Source: Hyaloscypha bicolor E (Eukaryota > Ascomycota > Leotiomycetes > Helotiales > Hyaloscyphaceae). From it: DNA of 64,000 nt. Numbering within the stretch: position 1 is the first letter of the stretch; every line of letters begins with the position of its first letter. The notes under the pieces were generated by a model. The model had not been told where the DNA came from. It worked only from the letters and a program-made list of their open reading frames with translations, and did not search any database. Shown piece after piece: positions 10,162-21,793 of the stretch. Location of the stretch: contig NW_020194619.1 in NCBI RefSeq assembly GCF_002865645.1, positions 1,462,442 through 1,526,441 of the forward strand, read 5' to 3'. Made by a program: the position numbers and the translations under genes.

Positions 10162-11802
10162 ATGGCCAATTCAAACGATTCCTCATGGATTCCCAAGTTC
10201 CTTCGATCCTCCAATAAAGGGTCACCGATATCTACCCCGCCAAACGAGCGTTCGTCCCTCCTCCCAAAACCGTCAGACCCTCAGCCCCCCTGCTTCTCGG
10301 CCTCAGAAGGCTCGACCTACGAATTCGAAGAGAACGAACCGCCTGCAAAGCTATGGCTCCACGAATTCCTTCTCCTTCTTCGAGGCTCCGTGCCTGTGAT
10401 CCTGGCATATACGCTGCAAAACTCGCTACAGACTTTCTCGGTGTTGATAGTGGGACGACTGAGTCCTGAAGCATTGGCTACTGCAGCGTTCAGCTATATG
10501 TTTGCCATGTCAACAGCATGGCTGATAGCATTGGGCGGTTCAACTGCGTTGGATACATTGGCATCTTCGACCTTTACGGGCAGCAAGAACCCACACGACC
10601 TTGGGATTCTCCTGCAACGAGCTTTCCTCGTCCTTACTGCGATGTATATCCCAGTTGCCATTCTCTGGGCATGCTCAGCTCCAGTCTTCAGGCTTCTTGG
10701 CCAGGAAGAATATATCTGCATTGACAGTGCCAAGTTCCTGACTGCATTGATCCCAGGAGGGCTGGGGTACATCTACTTTGAATCCATGAAGAAGTACCTG
10801 CAAGCACAGGGTTCGTCCCTCTTCCCATCCCCTCACTCCCTCTAACAGACTACAGAAATCATGCGCCCAGGAACCTACGTCCTCCTCATCACCTCCCCAT
10901 TGAACGTCGCCCTCAACTACCTCTTCGTTTACACCTTCAACCTACACCTCATCGGCGCGCCCCTCGCCACCGGCCTTTCTTACTGGCTCTCGTTCCTCCT
11001 CCTCGTCCTCTACGCCCGCTTCATCGCCGGCTCCGCCTGCTGGGGCGGCTGGTCGCGCCTCTGCTACCAGAACCTCTCCACCTTCGCCCGCCTCGCAATC
11101 CTCGGCGTCGTGCACGTCGGCACGGAATGGTGGGCCTTTGAGATCGTCGCCCTTGCCGCCGGACAACTAGGCACGATTCCGTTGGCGGCGCAAAGTGTCA
11201 TCATGACGACGGATCAGGTGATGAACACGATTCCGTTTGGGATCGGTGTTGCGGCTTCTGCGCGGGTGGGCAATCTGCTGGGTGCGAGGAACGCGAAGGG
11301 GGCGGCGAGGGCGGCGAATGTGGCGGCTTGGTTGAGCATGGTGATGGGTGTTCTTGTGCTTATTGTCTTGATGGCTGTCAAGGACTTCTATGCGAAGATC
11401 TTCAATGATGATGTTAATGTTATCCGTCTTACGGCGGAAGTCATGCCATATGTTGCGTTATTCCAGATTGCGGATGGACTGAATGGGAGTTGTGGTGGTA
11501 GTTTAAGGGGTATGGGGAGGCAGCATATCGGTGCTGCCGTTAATATTGTTAGTTATTATATGGGCGCGTTGCCGTTGGGGATTTGGCTTGCGTTCCATGG
11601 CTGGGGTCTTGCTGGGCTGTGGGTCGGACAGTGTATTGCGCTGTATTTGGTGGGAGCCATTGAGTGGGTTATTGTTGCGTGGAGTGATTGGGAGTATCAG
11701 GTTGAGAAGGCGTTTGAGAGGATGGATAGTGGCGAGAGGGCGGAGATTGGCGGTGGGTTGGTGGAGGGGCAGACGAATGGTGGGGTTGGAGGTGATTTGT
11801 GA
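10162..11802 (+). CDS. MATE family multidrug/toxin efflux transporter
   Basis: Exons 10162-10810 and 10856-11802, separated by a 45-nt intron (phase 1), give 531 residues. A hydrophilic cytosolic N-terminus of about 70 residues (NERSSLLPKPS) is followed by about 12 hydrophobic segments in two homologous halves. Diagnostic MATE stretches are visible: PVILAYTLQNSLQTFSVLIV, ALGGSTALDTLASSTFTGSK, IMRPGTYVLLITSPLNVALN, PFGIGVAASARVGNLLGA and GSLRGMGRQHIGAAVNIVSY. MATE carriers export cationic or organic compounds in exchange for H+ or Na+; the fungal members are vacuolar or plasma-membrane proteins related to yeast ERC1. The length fits fungal members. The sequence upstream of ERSSLLP has a dileucine-type signal seen in vacuolar proteins (inference). 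Confidence 0.92.
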
Positions 11803-14351
11803 AGTATAAAGGAGGTGGGAAATGAAGATAATGATGTTTATGAACGATGTGACGAATCTCTTAAAATCGAGACAGATCTGTTGTAGTCTACAAATTTTTA
11901 GTGTAGATACTTGCTAAATTTTAAGTTTCTCGGAATGAACTTGTTGATTTCCAGACACTTCATTGGTGGTTGACTCGTTAACTTAGGGGCGACTACAGTT
12001 ACCTTGACCCAATAGTGAGGCGCGTGAGTATTTGTGGGGATCAAAAATTGATAGCTACCGAAGACAATTCAATAAACTCAATAACATAGAAAGATCAAAG
12101 TCTCCAAAATACTGATAACTTCCTATTCAGACAGAGGACTCGAGCTTCTGAAGAGCAGGACTGATAGATAGGAGCATCAGCACGGTGAATACCTAGAGAA
12201 GGAAGGTCCGAATATCACGTGAATGTTGGTCAGAGCTTGTAGGGGTCAGGATGAGAGCCTACCCGAGCTACTAAAGGCTATTCGGGGAGGCGGTGCTGGG
12301 CTTTGGCTCCAATATCTTCTCCAAAACATCAAGCCCGGCCTTTGGCACCAGCCCAGCTCTGTTCCCGTTCTGGAGGGGTTACACAGGCTTTTCGAACATC
12401 GGGTATCGATTCATGCAGTCTGCTCAAAGTGTTCAGCCTTGCGAGAAACGACCCCGATTCTATTTCCCAGGCAAATGTCGCACATGGCAACCATCTCCAT
12501 CCACAAATGGATGAAGTGGAGAACTGAAAGGCTTTTATGTTGTTCTTGGACGCGGACGCTCCGATGGTTGAGGATTGGATCTCAATGTTCCAAATACGAA
12601 GAGTAGTCGAGATGTGGCTTCTGCTATGGCTTTTGTGGCGTTGAGGGGGCCGTATTGGTTGATGGCGGCGCGCTGGTTTGGTTTCGAACTGGAAGAGACG
12701 AAGAGAAGCGAGAGTTTAGGTGGTGGGTATGAAGGGGATTTGGCCAGGGCAAGAGACTCGCATTGTCTTAGCTTGGGCCAGACCTCGAAAACGTTTGCCC
12801 ATTTTTGTTGTCAGCTGTCAGCCTGTTGCAGCAGAAGATAGTCCGATCCGCTCATGTTTGTCAAACCTCGTTTGCAGAAGCGTGACTTGAAAACCGCACG
12901 CGGGTGTGTTGCTCCCTGTGGTTTCGCATGCATGGGTCTTTGGACTTGATTGGCGGCATTTCCGAAAGTCATTGGTCCATTCGTAAGTCCTATTGCCAAG
13001 GATCCAAGTCTATTGATTTGCGGTTGTAAACATCTGTTCTTGGAAAGGCGTTGATAATAGTGTGAGGTTGTCGAGTCGCTAAAGAGCACTATTTAAAGGT
13101 TGGTGGTTGGCTGCAGGGGTAATTTCCGGGATCTGAGGGCTCGGTTTATTCAGGGGCTGAGCGGGAGATCTGCGGGATGCTGCTCCCCCAGACTTCCTCC
13201 GGACTCGCAGCTGAAGCATGTCTCAAGAAGGCGTCAGATCATGGCTTGAAAGCGTGGACTTCAAAGAATTGTAAGGTTCAACGTTGAATATTGAGAGGCG
13301 TTTGATTGTGGACGCCTCATGGTTGCAGCCGTCCGCGGATGGCTGAGTCTTCCGCATTGCGGCGGTCTCAAACCTTATAAACTTACATTTTGGCTGTGGG
13401 GTGGCTTCGACGCAGGAACAGCTTTCATTTCATTTCTCGAAGCCGTTGCCAGAAGAACCAACTGTTCCCCCCTTCGCAGCGGACTCACCCAAGGTCTGCA
13501 AGTTTGATTGTATTTCGAGAAAGACGCCCAGGCATGCTTCTCCATTCTCGCCTGGGCAGGGTCCGATGGCTTCTGCAGGAGGAGCCCGACTATTTGTGGC
13601 GCTCGTTCCTCGACTCGACATTCCGGATCAGTCAGTGGCTCGTGCAATCAGATAATGGGTTCTCGTGTTGCGCAGGTGTCTGGATGAGCTGAGAGTGGAT
13701 ACTGGGAGGAATTCCAGACCGTTGTTGCTGCAGTTGACTGAAGAATGGTGGCCGATTGTCCACAAGGCCATCCACTTCTGGTCATTTCCCCTCTCGCCGC
13801 TGCTTCTTGTCCCGTGCCTCTCTCTGGATCAGGTTAGTTAATTTAACCTTAAAGCATGCCATCCTTTCCTAATCCAGCTCACCATCTCTGCGACATCTGA
13901 CTGACGACCGGTCCTCCGACAGATCTCTTGCGGGTATCAACCGCAGGCTCTAGAATTCGCAAACGAATACGGCCAGCATGGCTCGATAGTGACTACCGAT
14001 TCCATCAGTAGAGCGAGAGAGAATTCCAGATGTCCCACCACGTGGGAATCGAGTTCACATCATCCTAGTGAGGCTCTTGATGCATCTAGACGCCAAACCC
14101 TTGACAATTAGAGTGACTTCGCGCCTATTCTTTCCTTGACGGCGTGGTGAGGCGCATGGTGAGGCGTTATTAGACTGTATTGACCATTCAGCTGGGCTCA
14201 GAAGCCTCAGAGGAGATGACAGGTGCAAGTGCAGTCTCCATGTACCACATTTCGATAAATATTTTACCTTTCCCATCCATCGTCCTTTACTCTAATTCAT
14301 CACAATCATCGAATCTACTTCAAAGCCACATTCTTTGAGACACTCTTCACA
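11803..14351. other. 2.5-kb intergenic region without a recognised gene
   Basis: Short ORFs occur on both strands (for example 12223-12606 plus and 12811-13089 minus) but none shows recognisable motifs, splice-linked continuation or composition like the neighbouring genes. Two CACGTG palindromes are present: TCACGTGA at 12215-12222 and CACGTG at 14039-14044 inside a longer inverted repeat (TCCCACCACGTGGGA). A TATA-like TTATAAA lies near 13375. The last 300 bases are the probable promoter of the secreted-protein gene. Confidence 0.35.
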
Positions 14352-15711
14352 ATGCGTCCCACATTCGTTGTCTCTGCTTTTGCAGCACTCGCTCTTGCAG
14401 CTCCTCGTCCTCAGGATATCGTCTTCGATGAAGTCGACGCCACCCCGGATCCAACGATATACACTCCTCCCACCAATGTCACGGTCGACACTGTTGCCAT
14501 CCAGCCGGCATCTGCAGCCTCTGCTATTGCCAGTGCTGCAGTGACTGACGTTGCTTCAACATCCGACCCTACTGAGAAGAGGGATGTCATGGGGGTTGCT
14601 GATCAGCTTAAACCCCGTACTGCGGACTGCGGTGCTTTGCCCGATGGCAGTGGGCCTGCAGTGAACAAGTAAGAAATCACTATATCTATCGAGTCGCAGA
14701 AACTAACTCTAAGCAGCCCCGATACTCCCGACGCATTCTTGACCTACCAGCCCTTTTTAGATGCTTCAAGTAATGCCCCAACACCGCAGGGCTACACACC
14801 GGCTTTCCAGGGCAAGCAAGCTTCCAGTCAGACGACGTCTTATCTTGGCTACAAGACGCTCGACAAGTATGATCCTATCCTCTGTCAAGAATAGTGAGTA
14901 GTACCCAATCTTTCGTCGTATCCTTGCTGACTTCCACAGTTGCGATCAACTTGAAGGAGGCCGATGCCAGGCTTTCAACATCTACTTCGAGCGTGATCCT
15001 AGTATTGCTCCAGCTGATGGGTGCCCGAACCCAACTTCGGTCACCAACATCAAGTGTGTCCGGTGGGGAGTGCAGGTAAAGCCGGAAACGGCAACAAATA
15101 CTGGCGGGACCCGAAGTAAGTCGCTCGACTCTGGCAGAATATGCACTTGCTAATTGAGAACAGAGCCCGCCTTCAAGGTTGCGATCACCGGAAGTAACGG
15201 CTACAACAAGCTCGCTCCTCCTAAAGCACAGCCTGGTTTTACTGCGCCCATGGCTCTGGGTGGAGCAATCAACGCACCCAACGACCCAGTCACCAACACC
15301 AACACATACATGGGCTACAAATTCTTCTCCTTCGACAAAGTTCAGACATTCGAGGGAGGTGTCGAGGCTTGCACCACCGCTTGCACTGCCCAGACTGCCT
15401 ACAACAGCCGTCACCCTCCCGCGGCGCCAGCCAAGCCAAACGTCTGCAACCAGGTCGTGGTTTACGTTCTGAGCAACAACAACCAGCCTCAAGGAATCCA
15501 ATGCGCCATGTACTCGGAATCATGGGCTCAGAACTATGCCACGAACTATGGCCAGTACCGTGGCAACGATTACTGGAGCGTCAGCCAGGCTTATGCCTAC
15601 ACTAACGCTACTTATGCTGCCAAGTATGGAAACATCTGCGCTGTTGGTGGCTGCCCTAATGGCTCCTTCCGAGGTGGAAACTGCGGTGGATATGGAGCTG
15701 GCACTTGCTAG
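14352..15711 (+). CDS. Secreted cysteine-rich two-module protein
   Basis: Four exons (14352-14668, 14717-14893, 14940-15115, 15164-15711) with 46-48 nt introns give 405 residues. Residues 1-17 form a signal peptide (MRPTFVVSAFAALALAA). A Pro/Thr/Ala-rich stretch and a Kex2-like EKR follow near residue 76. Two related modules come next. Module one has SYLGYKTLDKYDPILCQEYC, then CQAFNIYFERDP. Module two has NTYMGYKFFSFDKVQTFEGG, then C-x3-C and VCNQVVVYVL. The pattern of Y-x-GYK, a Cys pair and an aromatic strand resembles PAN/apple-like modules, which bind carbohydrate or protein; that link is inference. The tail is Gly/Cys-rich and ends GYGAGTC. I recognise it as a conserved Pezizomycotina extracellular protein without a known function. 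Location: cell wall or apoplast. Confidence 0.82.
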
Positions 15712-16705
15712 ATGGGTTTATAAAACAGGGAGTATAAATGGTGGGTTGGCTAGTAATTGGATGTTCTGGGAATAGGGGGGGTGTAATTTTGCGTAATGGA
15801 ATGATGTTTTTGTTCTAGAAAATGATACAGAGTTCATAGATTTCACAATACTCATTGTTTCGCTGTACTGCGTAAGAAGAACATCTGTTGCAGATCAGAT
15901 GCTCCTGATACTTCAGGATTGCGATGATCAAATGCGAAGCCCCCATCACGCTCTTCTGAGACGACTGGATCGATTGTTCTGACTGTAGCGGGCGATTAAT
16001 TTATCGGACTGGAGGGACATACAATACAACATATGATCACTAGATCAATATCAAACGGCCACTGATGCGAGTCCTCCAACCGACTCCTCGAGCTCCCTCA
16101 ACCCGGAACTCCCCCCCCCTCCCAGCTTCCCACCTCCCACTCTTGGTTTCTTATCTGATGATACCATGGCAAGAGAAACATCTGGAATAGGAAGGTCTGT
16201 CGCGATGAGAATGCCACGATGCTGGACGTCAGACGTCAACCATCAAAGATCGTCGGTGCTTACTTTTTTGTTGATTGGAGGCCACGTCAGGGCAGCCGAA
16301 AAGACCACTGCAAACATCATGCAGCATCCTCTACTGCTGGGCCATTTGTCATCTTCATAACCACAATTGAACCACTGGGATACCACGCTTTGTATCCCCC
16401 CTCAGGAACAAAATCAATATCCGAAGCGTGTATCGGTAGGCAACCTTTAAAACCTCCCTGATCATGACGCGGCTCAGTTTCCCTTCCCCTGTCCGGGCGA
16501 ATCTCGCCGGTTCTGATCTCTCATCAGCCTTTCTATCCACCACCTCTCACTCGTCAATTCCCTCTCTCTCTTATGTCGGCCTTACTCTATATGCAGTACT
16601 GTTCATTTGATAAATAGGGCGACTGCGCTGGCGCATCGCAGGTCTTCTTGCCTTTGCTGCTGAATCTGAAGCATCCTCAACATCGAAACGAGACGACATC
16701 TCACA
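15712..16705. other. Intergenic, promoter of the MFS gene
   Basis: No supported gene. C-rich and CT-rich patches occur around 16095-16140 and 16550-16575, the latter close to the start of the transporter. Confidence 0.4.
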
Positions 16706-18585
16706 ATGACGGTCCCGGAACCGCCCTCCGAACCTGATGATGATGAGGATGCGCCGCTACTCCCAGATATCCGACCCCCACATATCCGCTCTCCCTCCTC
16801 CTCCCTCCCATTCTACCAAACGCGCTCCCGCCTCATTATAACCTTGATAATCTTCGCCATCATCTTCATCCTCGCGTTCGGCGGGTATCTCATAGGCGTT
16901 CCTTCGATCAGGCTTTATGAAGATATCGTATGCCATCATTATTATAATCGTTTGGAAGGGAAGGAGCATAGAGGGCTGGGGGAAGATATTGAGGAGCGGT
17001 TGTGTAAGGCTGATCTGGTGCAGGAGGAGTTGAACTTTTTGTTGGCGGGGCTGCATTTTTTGGGGACGGTGCCGTGTAAGTGGAAGCAAGAAGGAGATGG
17101 GATGAAAGGAGAGGAGAGGGCTAATGAGTGGTACTCTAGCGCTTTTGACGGCTGTTCCTTATGGGCTTTTGGCAGATAGGTGAGTGATACTCTATATACG
17201 TCTGGCGAGATGATGAAGGCTGATTTGGCATAGAATTGGCCGTCGCCCTGTACTTTTTCTTGCTATTTCGGGACTTTTTCTGGCCAACTTGTGGAGTTTA
17301 ATGATAATGAGGTTTTGGAGGCATATTCCAGTTGTAAGTACCTTGAAGTCTCTGGTCCATCTTGGCAAGTATTCCTCGACATTTACTAATTCATTTTCCC
17401 ACAGCGCCTACTATGGCTAGACCCCATCTTCACCCTAATTGGTGGTGGCGAAGCTGTGGGAAGCATGATGTTTTATGCCATTGGATCCGATGTTACCCCC
17501 CAAGCAAAGAGGTGAGCTCTGAGGGCCTCCCTGGGGATCTTTGCTAACAAGCAGCTAGAGCCAATATCTTCCTGATGGGAGGGGGAATGGGTTTATTCGC
17601 TGAAATTATTGCGCCTTCAATAGCATCTTTCCTGATGACAAAATCCCCCTGGATACCCTTACTTATTGGGATCTCGGCATTCCTGCCAGCAGCTGCTCTT
17701 CTGGTATTCATTCCAGAGACCTTACATATGCGATCTCGCGAGAGCGAATCCGCAACCCTTACACCAGATGCAGTTTCGGAACGGAGCTTTCCAATCGACG
17801 AAGACGACAAACCAGGCTTCTTTGGTTCAATAATCTCACAGGCCGTGAACAGTTTGAAAGAAGTCTACGGCTCGCTGAGTGTTCTACACTCACTGCCAAT
17901 TTTGCTCCTACTCCTCGTTTTCCTAATCCAGCCATTCGGCAGGCAATCTGCGAGCATACTCCTCCGCTATATCTCCAATCGTTTCCGTTGGAAACTCAGT
18001 CAAGCTGGATATCTACTCTCTCTTCGAGCATTCATCTGCACCGTGCTCCTCTTTGCCCTTCTACCCTCCATCTCCCATTACCTCACCAAGCGTCTCCACT
18101 TTTCATCCAGTCAAAAAGACATAATTCTTGCCAGGTTTTCAGTCATTTTACTTGTCGTTGGGGCGCTGTTGATTGGTATGAGTCCAACCATAGTGGGAAC
18201 AATTGTGGGATTGGTTGTTTTCACCTTAGGTGCTGGGACAGATGCGCTGGCGAGGTCTCTGGTGACTTCTTTAGTTGGCCAGGAACATGTCGGACGGCTG
18301 TACGCTGCTATTGGGCTTGTTGAGACTTGTGGCAGCTTAGCTGCGGGTCCGACATTTGCTGCGCTGTATACTTTGGGTTTGCGGTTGCAGGGTCCTTGGG
18401 TTGGACTTCCATTCTTAGCTCTCGCCTTGATTTGTTTTGTTGGTGCGATTGGGATATGGAGTTTTGGGTGTTTGAAGAGAAAGCATCCAAGAGATAGAAC
18501 GCCAAGTGGCGAGGATGAAGTGGAAGAAAATACCTTGCTCGTAATGCCAGACTCGGCCGAAGCAGGTGCTATAAATATTGTTTGA
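16706..18585 (+). CDS. Major facilitator superfamily (MFS) transporter
   Basis: Five exons: 16706-17075, 17140-17179, 17234-17333, 17405-17511 and 17559-18585, giving 547 residues. An acidic N-terminus (PDDDEDAPLLPD) precedes the first membrane segment (LIITLIIFAIIFILAFGGYL). The MFS signature loop between segments 2 and 3 is assembled by splicing: LLTAVPYGLLADRIGRRPVL. Later segments include LLWLDPIFTLIGGGEAVGSM, MGGGMGLFAEIIAPSIASFL and, after a central hydrophilic loop, QPFGRQSASILLRYISNRF. The total is about 12 segments. The family exports or imports small solutes by proton coupling. The substrate is unknown. The four small introns sit exactly at the phases needed to keep the signature. 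It lies next to a secreted-protein gene, with no sign of a metabolite cluster. Confidence 0.88.
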
Positions 18586-18685
18586 TTTCGAGTTTAGAGT
18601 TGGCTTATACGCGGCGTTTGGTAGGTATATACCAAGATTCTTAGTCACAATCTCATACATTAGATCTCAGCAACAAAATACAAGT

Positions 18686-19413
18686 CTATTTCTGCCCCGC
18701 AGTCAGCGCCTCAAACATCAACCTCATCTTCTTCAACCCCTCATCGCCCCTCTCAACCGCCGCAAATCCTGTATCCCACAAGCCCTCCGAAAACAACATC
18801 CTCCTATCCCTCCGCTCGGTATCCCTTCTCAACTTCTCCCTCCCAACCCACTGACTGAATCCCATCAACATGGCTCTTGGACCCACCCTCCCTTCCTTTT
18901 TGACAAACTTCACGCCCTATTCAATACGATACTCGAAGAATGGCGCCTAGTGTTTCAAACGAGGAGGTGGAGATGTTGTAGCAGTGTCCTGCTACAACTT
19001 TTTCTCTTGGCTTGACAGAGGACGTAAGCTTCAGCACAATCTGTCTCAATTCAGCTCGTCGTCTCCCAGATATTAAAAAGGGATCTAAGGATCGCTCAAG
19101 CCCAAACAGACGTAGCAGCTCTCGCTCCCTGGGCTTTCATACCACAAGTGAGGAATTACTCCGTAGTTGTTTACATCCTGGATTGTGGAGACGAGGATTG
19201 GGAAGATGATTACTTGAGCTGAGAGGGACGGACGGAGGGAGGTGTCGACGGGGGATCCGAGGAGAGGGATGACTTCTGCGGATGAGAGGGTAGAGAGGAG
19301 GGAGGAGTGCGGGCCGTAAGTTTTGTAGCCGGCGCGGACGAAGGCGTGGCTAGTGAGTTGCCGACGTAGCCGTTTACTCCGGTGGCTAGGGCGTTGGCTC
19401 TTGAAGATGTCAT
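18686..19413 (-). pseudogene. Decayed NAD-dependent epimerase/dehydratase
   Basis: Minus-strand pieces match the fungal NAD-epimerase order. The N-terminus is MTSSRANALATGVNGYVGNS, with a GxxGYxGxS Rossmann loop. After a one-base shift near 19350 comes HAFVRAGYKTYG, then EVIPLLGSPVD and VIVST-like sequence. The next ~150 residues of a normal enzyme (including YxxxK) are missing. The C-terminal part resumes with DCAEAYVL, GHCYNIST and FETLGAIL. Then, after at least two more frame breaks and a stop, come KFVKKEGRVGPRAMLMG and a Lys/Arg-rich helix ending TAGQK. Several shifts and an internal deletion make a working product impossible. Which epimerase subfamily it came from cannot be said. Confidence 0.65.
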
Positions 19414-19670
19414 TGTGTATATATGGGCGAGAAGTTGGAGGAGTGGTGTGGAAAGGGTGGTTATAATAATGTTGGTGAAGCGGTATATAACGGTTCCGCT
19501 TCCGCTTCAACATCACTTGTGATTTCAAAGCACCTTGATTTATGTTCCACGAAGAACTTGTCTCAATGATCTGCATTATCCTCAAATATGATACAAGGTG
19601 CGTTCCCTCCATCCCTCCATCCTGGCGTAGAAAGTGTACAAGTCGATTCAGCCCACCCAGATATCACCGA

Positions 19671-20901
19671 TCAAGCGTGGGTTCCGTGGCGAAGGTTACT
19701 AGGACCGGGGGGCGGCTTCTTGTTCATTGGCTTCTTCAGTGGCTGTCCTCCATCGTCGCTAGAATCCGACTTTCTCTTCTTCACCACCTTGACGTTCGGG
19801 CCAGGACCTGTTGGAGGCGGAATGGTGGATCGCTGATTTGTTGGCCGAGCTCTGGCACCGGATTGTGGGTTGGCAGATTGTGGTCCGGTAGCTGAGTGTG
19901 GTCGAGGACTTGATTGGGGTCGGGAAACTGATTGCGGAACGGTAGTTGATTGTGGTCGAGCAATTGATGGGGGTCTAGAAACCGACTTGGGCCCAGAAGG
20001 GGTTGGTTGTGATCTGGGTATTGCTTTTACCGCTCTGCCGATAGTGGCCTGTCCTTGAATTCGTCCTTGACTACTGTATGGCCGCAGCGGGGCAGGTAGC
20101 GTGAAAGTGGTTGGAGGAGTATAATGTAGGTCCTGAGGGTTGAAATAGATCGTACTGTCCTCAGCTGTGTAGTTGTCGTGGATTGTGTGGTATGGCTTGG
20201 CCCTCTTCACAGTATCTAGGACGTGCTCGATGTACCACTTCGGGACACCGGCTCCTCTCAATGAAGCAGCTGCTTTCTTCCATTTGAGTTGTTCTGCTTC
20301 GCTGCTGCTCCATTTATTCCAGTTCCATCCATCCCGGGTGTTGCGAGGGTCCCAGTAAAGAATCACGGGGAGTCCAGCGACGGCACTTGGGAGGTAGGGA
20401 TGCTTTACAGTGACGCATTGTCCCATTCTGACTCGATCGACCCCGTATTTGCCATGCAAGCTTCCTTCGTCCTCCTTCACAACGCGATATACCCAGCCGT
20501 AAGTAATGCTTCTGATGCCGTTTTGAGAAGGGTCTTCGCCGTTGTAGAACATCTTCCGGATGTTTTGTTTCCCTAAATCTATCAGCGGTGCGCGCGACGT
20601 CGCGGGCGGGGAGCGTACCTTTGACATTGATGTGCCATACCCAACCTTGGAGACATGCAAGTCCTACCTTCGTTGCACGAGGGAAGAGCTTCTCAAACTC
20701 CTCGCAGTTATAATATCCGTCGTACAAGAAGTAGTAGATGAATGGCGTCTGTGGTGCGGGAAAGGACGTAGCTATGGGGCAACGCCGGACGTAGGGCTCG
20801 ATCTGTTTCATGCTCATGGTTGCGACTTGTGGATTGTGATTGCGAAGGAAGGTGTTGCACAGTGGAGGAGCGAAAACGGAGTTGGAAGAAAATTTATTCA
20901 T
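19671..20901 (-). CDS. Gamma-glutamylcyclotransferase (GGCT)-like protein with disordered basic tail
   Basis: Two exons on the minus strand, 20619-20901 and 19671-20572, separated by a 46-nt intron, give 394 residues. The N-terminal half fits the GGCT fold: YYFLYDGYYNCEEFEKLFPR aligns with the YFAYGSNLS...F loop, then VGLACLQGWVWHINVKGKQN and YGWVYRVVKEDEGSLHGKYG. GGCT enzymes release 5-oxoproline from gamma-glutamyl peptides. The usual FAYGS loop is replaced by FLYDG, so activity is uncertain. From about residue 215 the protein is Pro/Ser/Gln-rich with repeated R-P-Q-S units and ends in a basic VKKRK cluster, possibly a nuclear signal. The tail is absent from ordinary GGCTs. The start is the first ATG of the frame; an internal Met (MSMKQIEPY) is an alternative. 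Confidence 0.72.
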
Positions 20902-21793
20902 GAAAAGTGCGATGGTGGGAATTCACCTTTGGCAATGACCGATGCGACCGTGGGTGAATATCTCGAGGAATAAAACTGTTTTCTTTCTTCTATTACAGAA
21001 GCTGAGAATGAACTTCATAATCATGCTGCCAGAATGGCGTTCCATGAGCTGCAAATACATAGTTTGAAGTGAAAGGTTCTCCGGTGAGAACGAGAGGGAA
21101 AGTACATTCCAGTGCAGCTCACTTTCACCAAACCGCTCTTCAAGGACAACCAACTTGGAAGTCATTCAGATTTTTGGTACGTTGAGCAGGAGCCAGAAGA
21201 CGGTCAGAGAATCAACTCGATAGACATATAGTGCTGTGACAAGGAATTGGGCGCATTTTGGTCGTCGAAAACGGGCAAGCAGATTGACCAGAGGGCATCT
21301 CCAGTAATTTGTTTTCAACTTATTGCAACAAAATTGTCTTAAAAGATCTTGTTCTTGGGGATCGAGGCAGGATTAAGCCAGTGCTTCGTTCTTGTAGGCG
21401 TAGGAATCAACGGCGGGTGGGCGGTGTGATTGAGTGGGATCGATTTCTCTCATTACTCTATCACGATCACGAAATTTGCGAGCAAGACGGACAATTTGAA
21501 AGAACAACTCCAGCTTGTTGTTGAGTTTGCGAAGAAGGAAGGGAAGCAGCGACGTCGTCATTATCTTCCCTGATTCGTTCTCAAATGTACTGAGCACAAG
21601 GGAGCGAGTGGGAATATTTCAGAACGAGCCCAGTCAACCAGTTTTCTCCTCACGATCTTTCCTCCTCATCCACGACGAGGGTAGGAACAACTAGACCCAT
21701 CGAGCGCCCTCCAAATCTGCCTTGGTGCATTCAAAGGTGCTCAGAAATACTGACGACGTGTCGGGAGATGTGGATATTTCAGATCGAGGCGCG
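20902..21793. other. Intergenic between GGCT-like and RBR genes
   Basis: About 890 bases; holds the 3' flank of the RBR gene and the promoter of the GGCT-like gene (both on the minus strand). No supported coding sequence. Confidence 0.4.

Noticed and set aside
12223..12606. 127-codon ORF and overlapping short ORFs
   Set aside because: No recognisable motif, no splice-linked continuation, three overlapping frames are equally open.
14875..15501. 208-codon ORF antisense to the secreted-protein gene
   Set aside because: It mirrors well-supported exons and introns on the plus strand and has no motif of its own.
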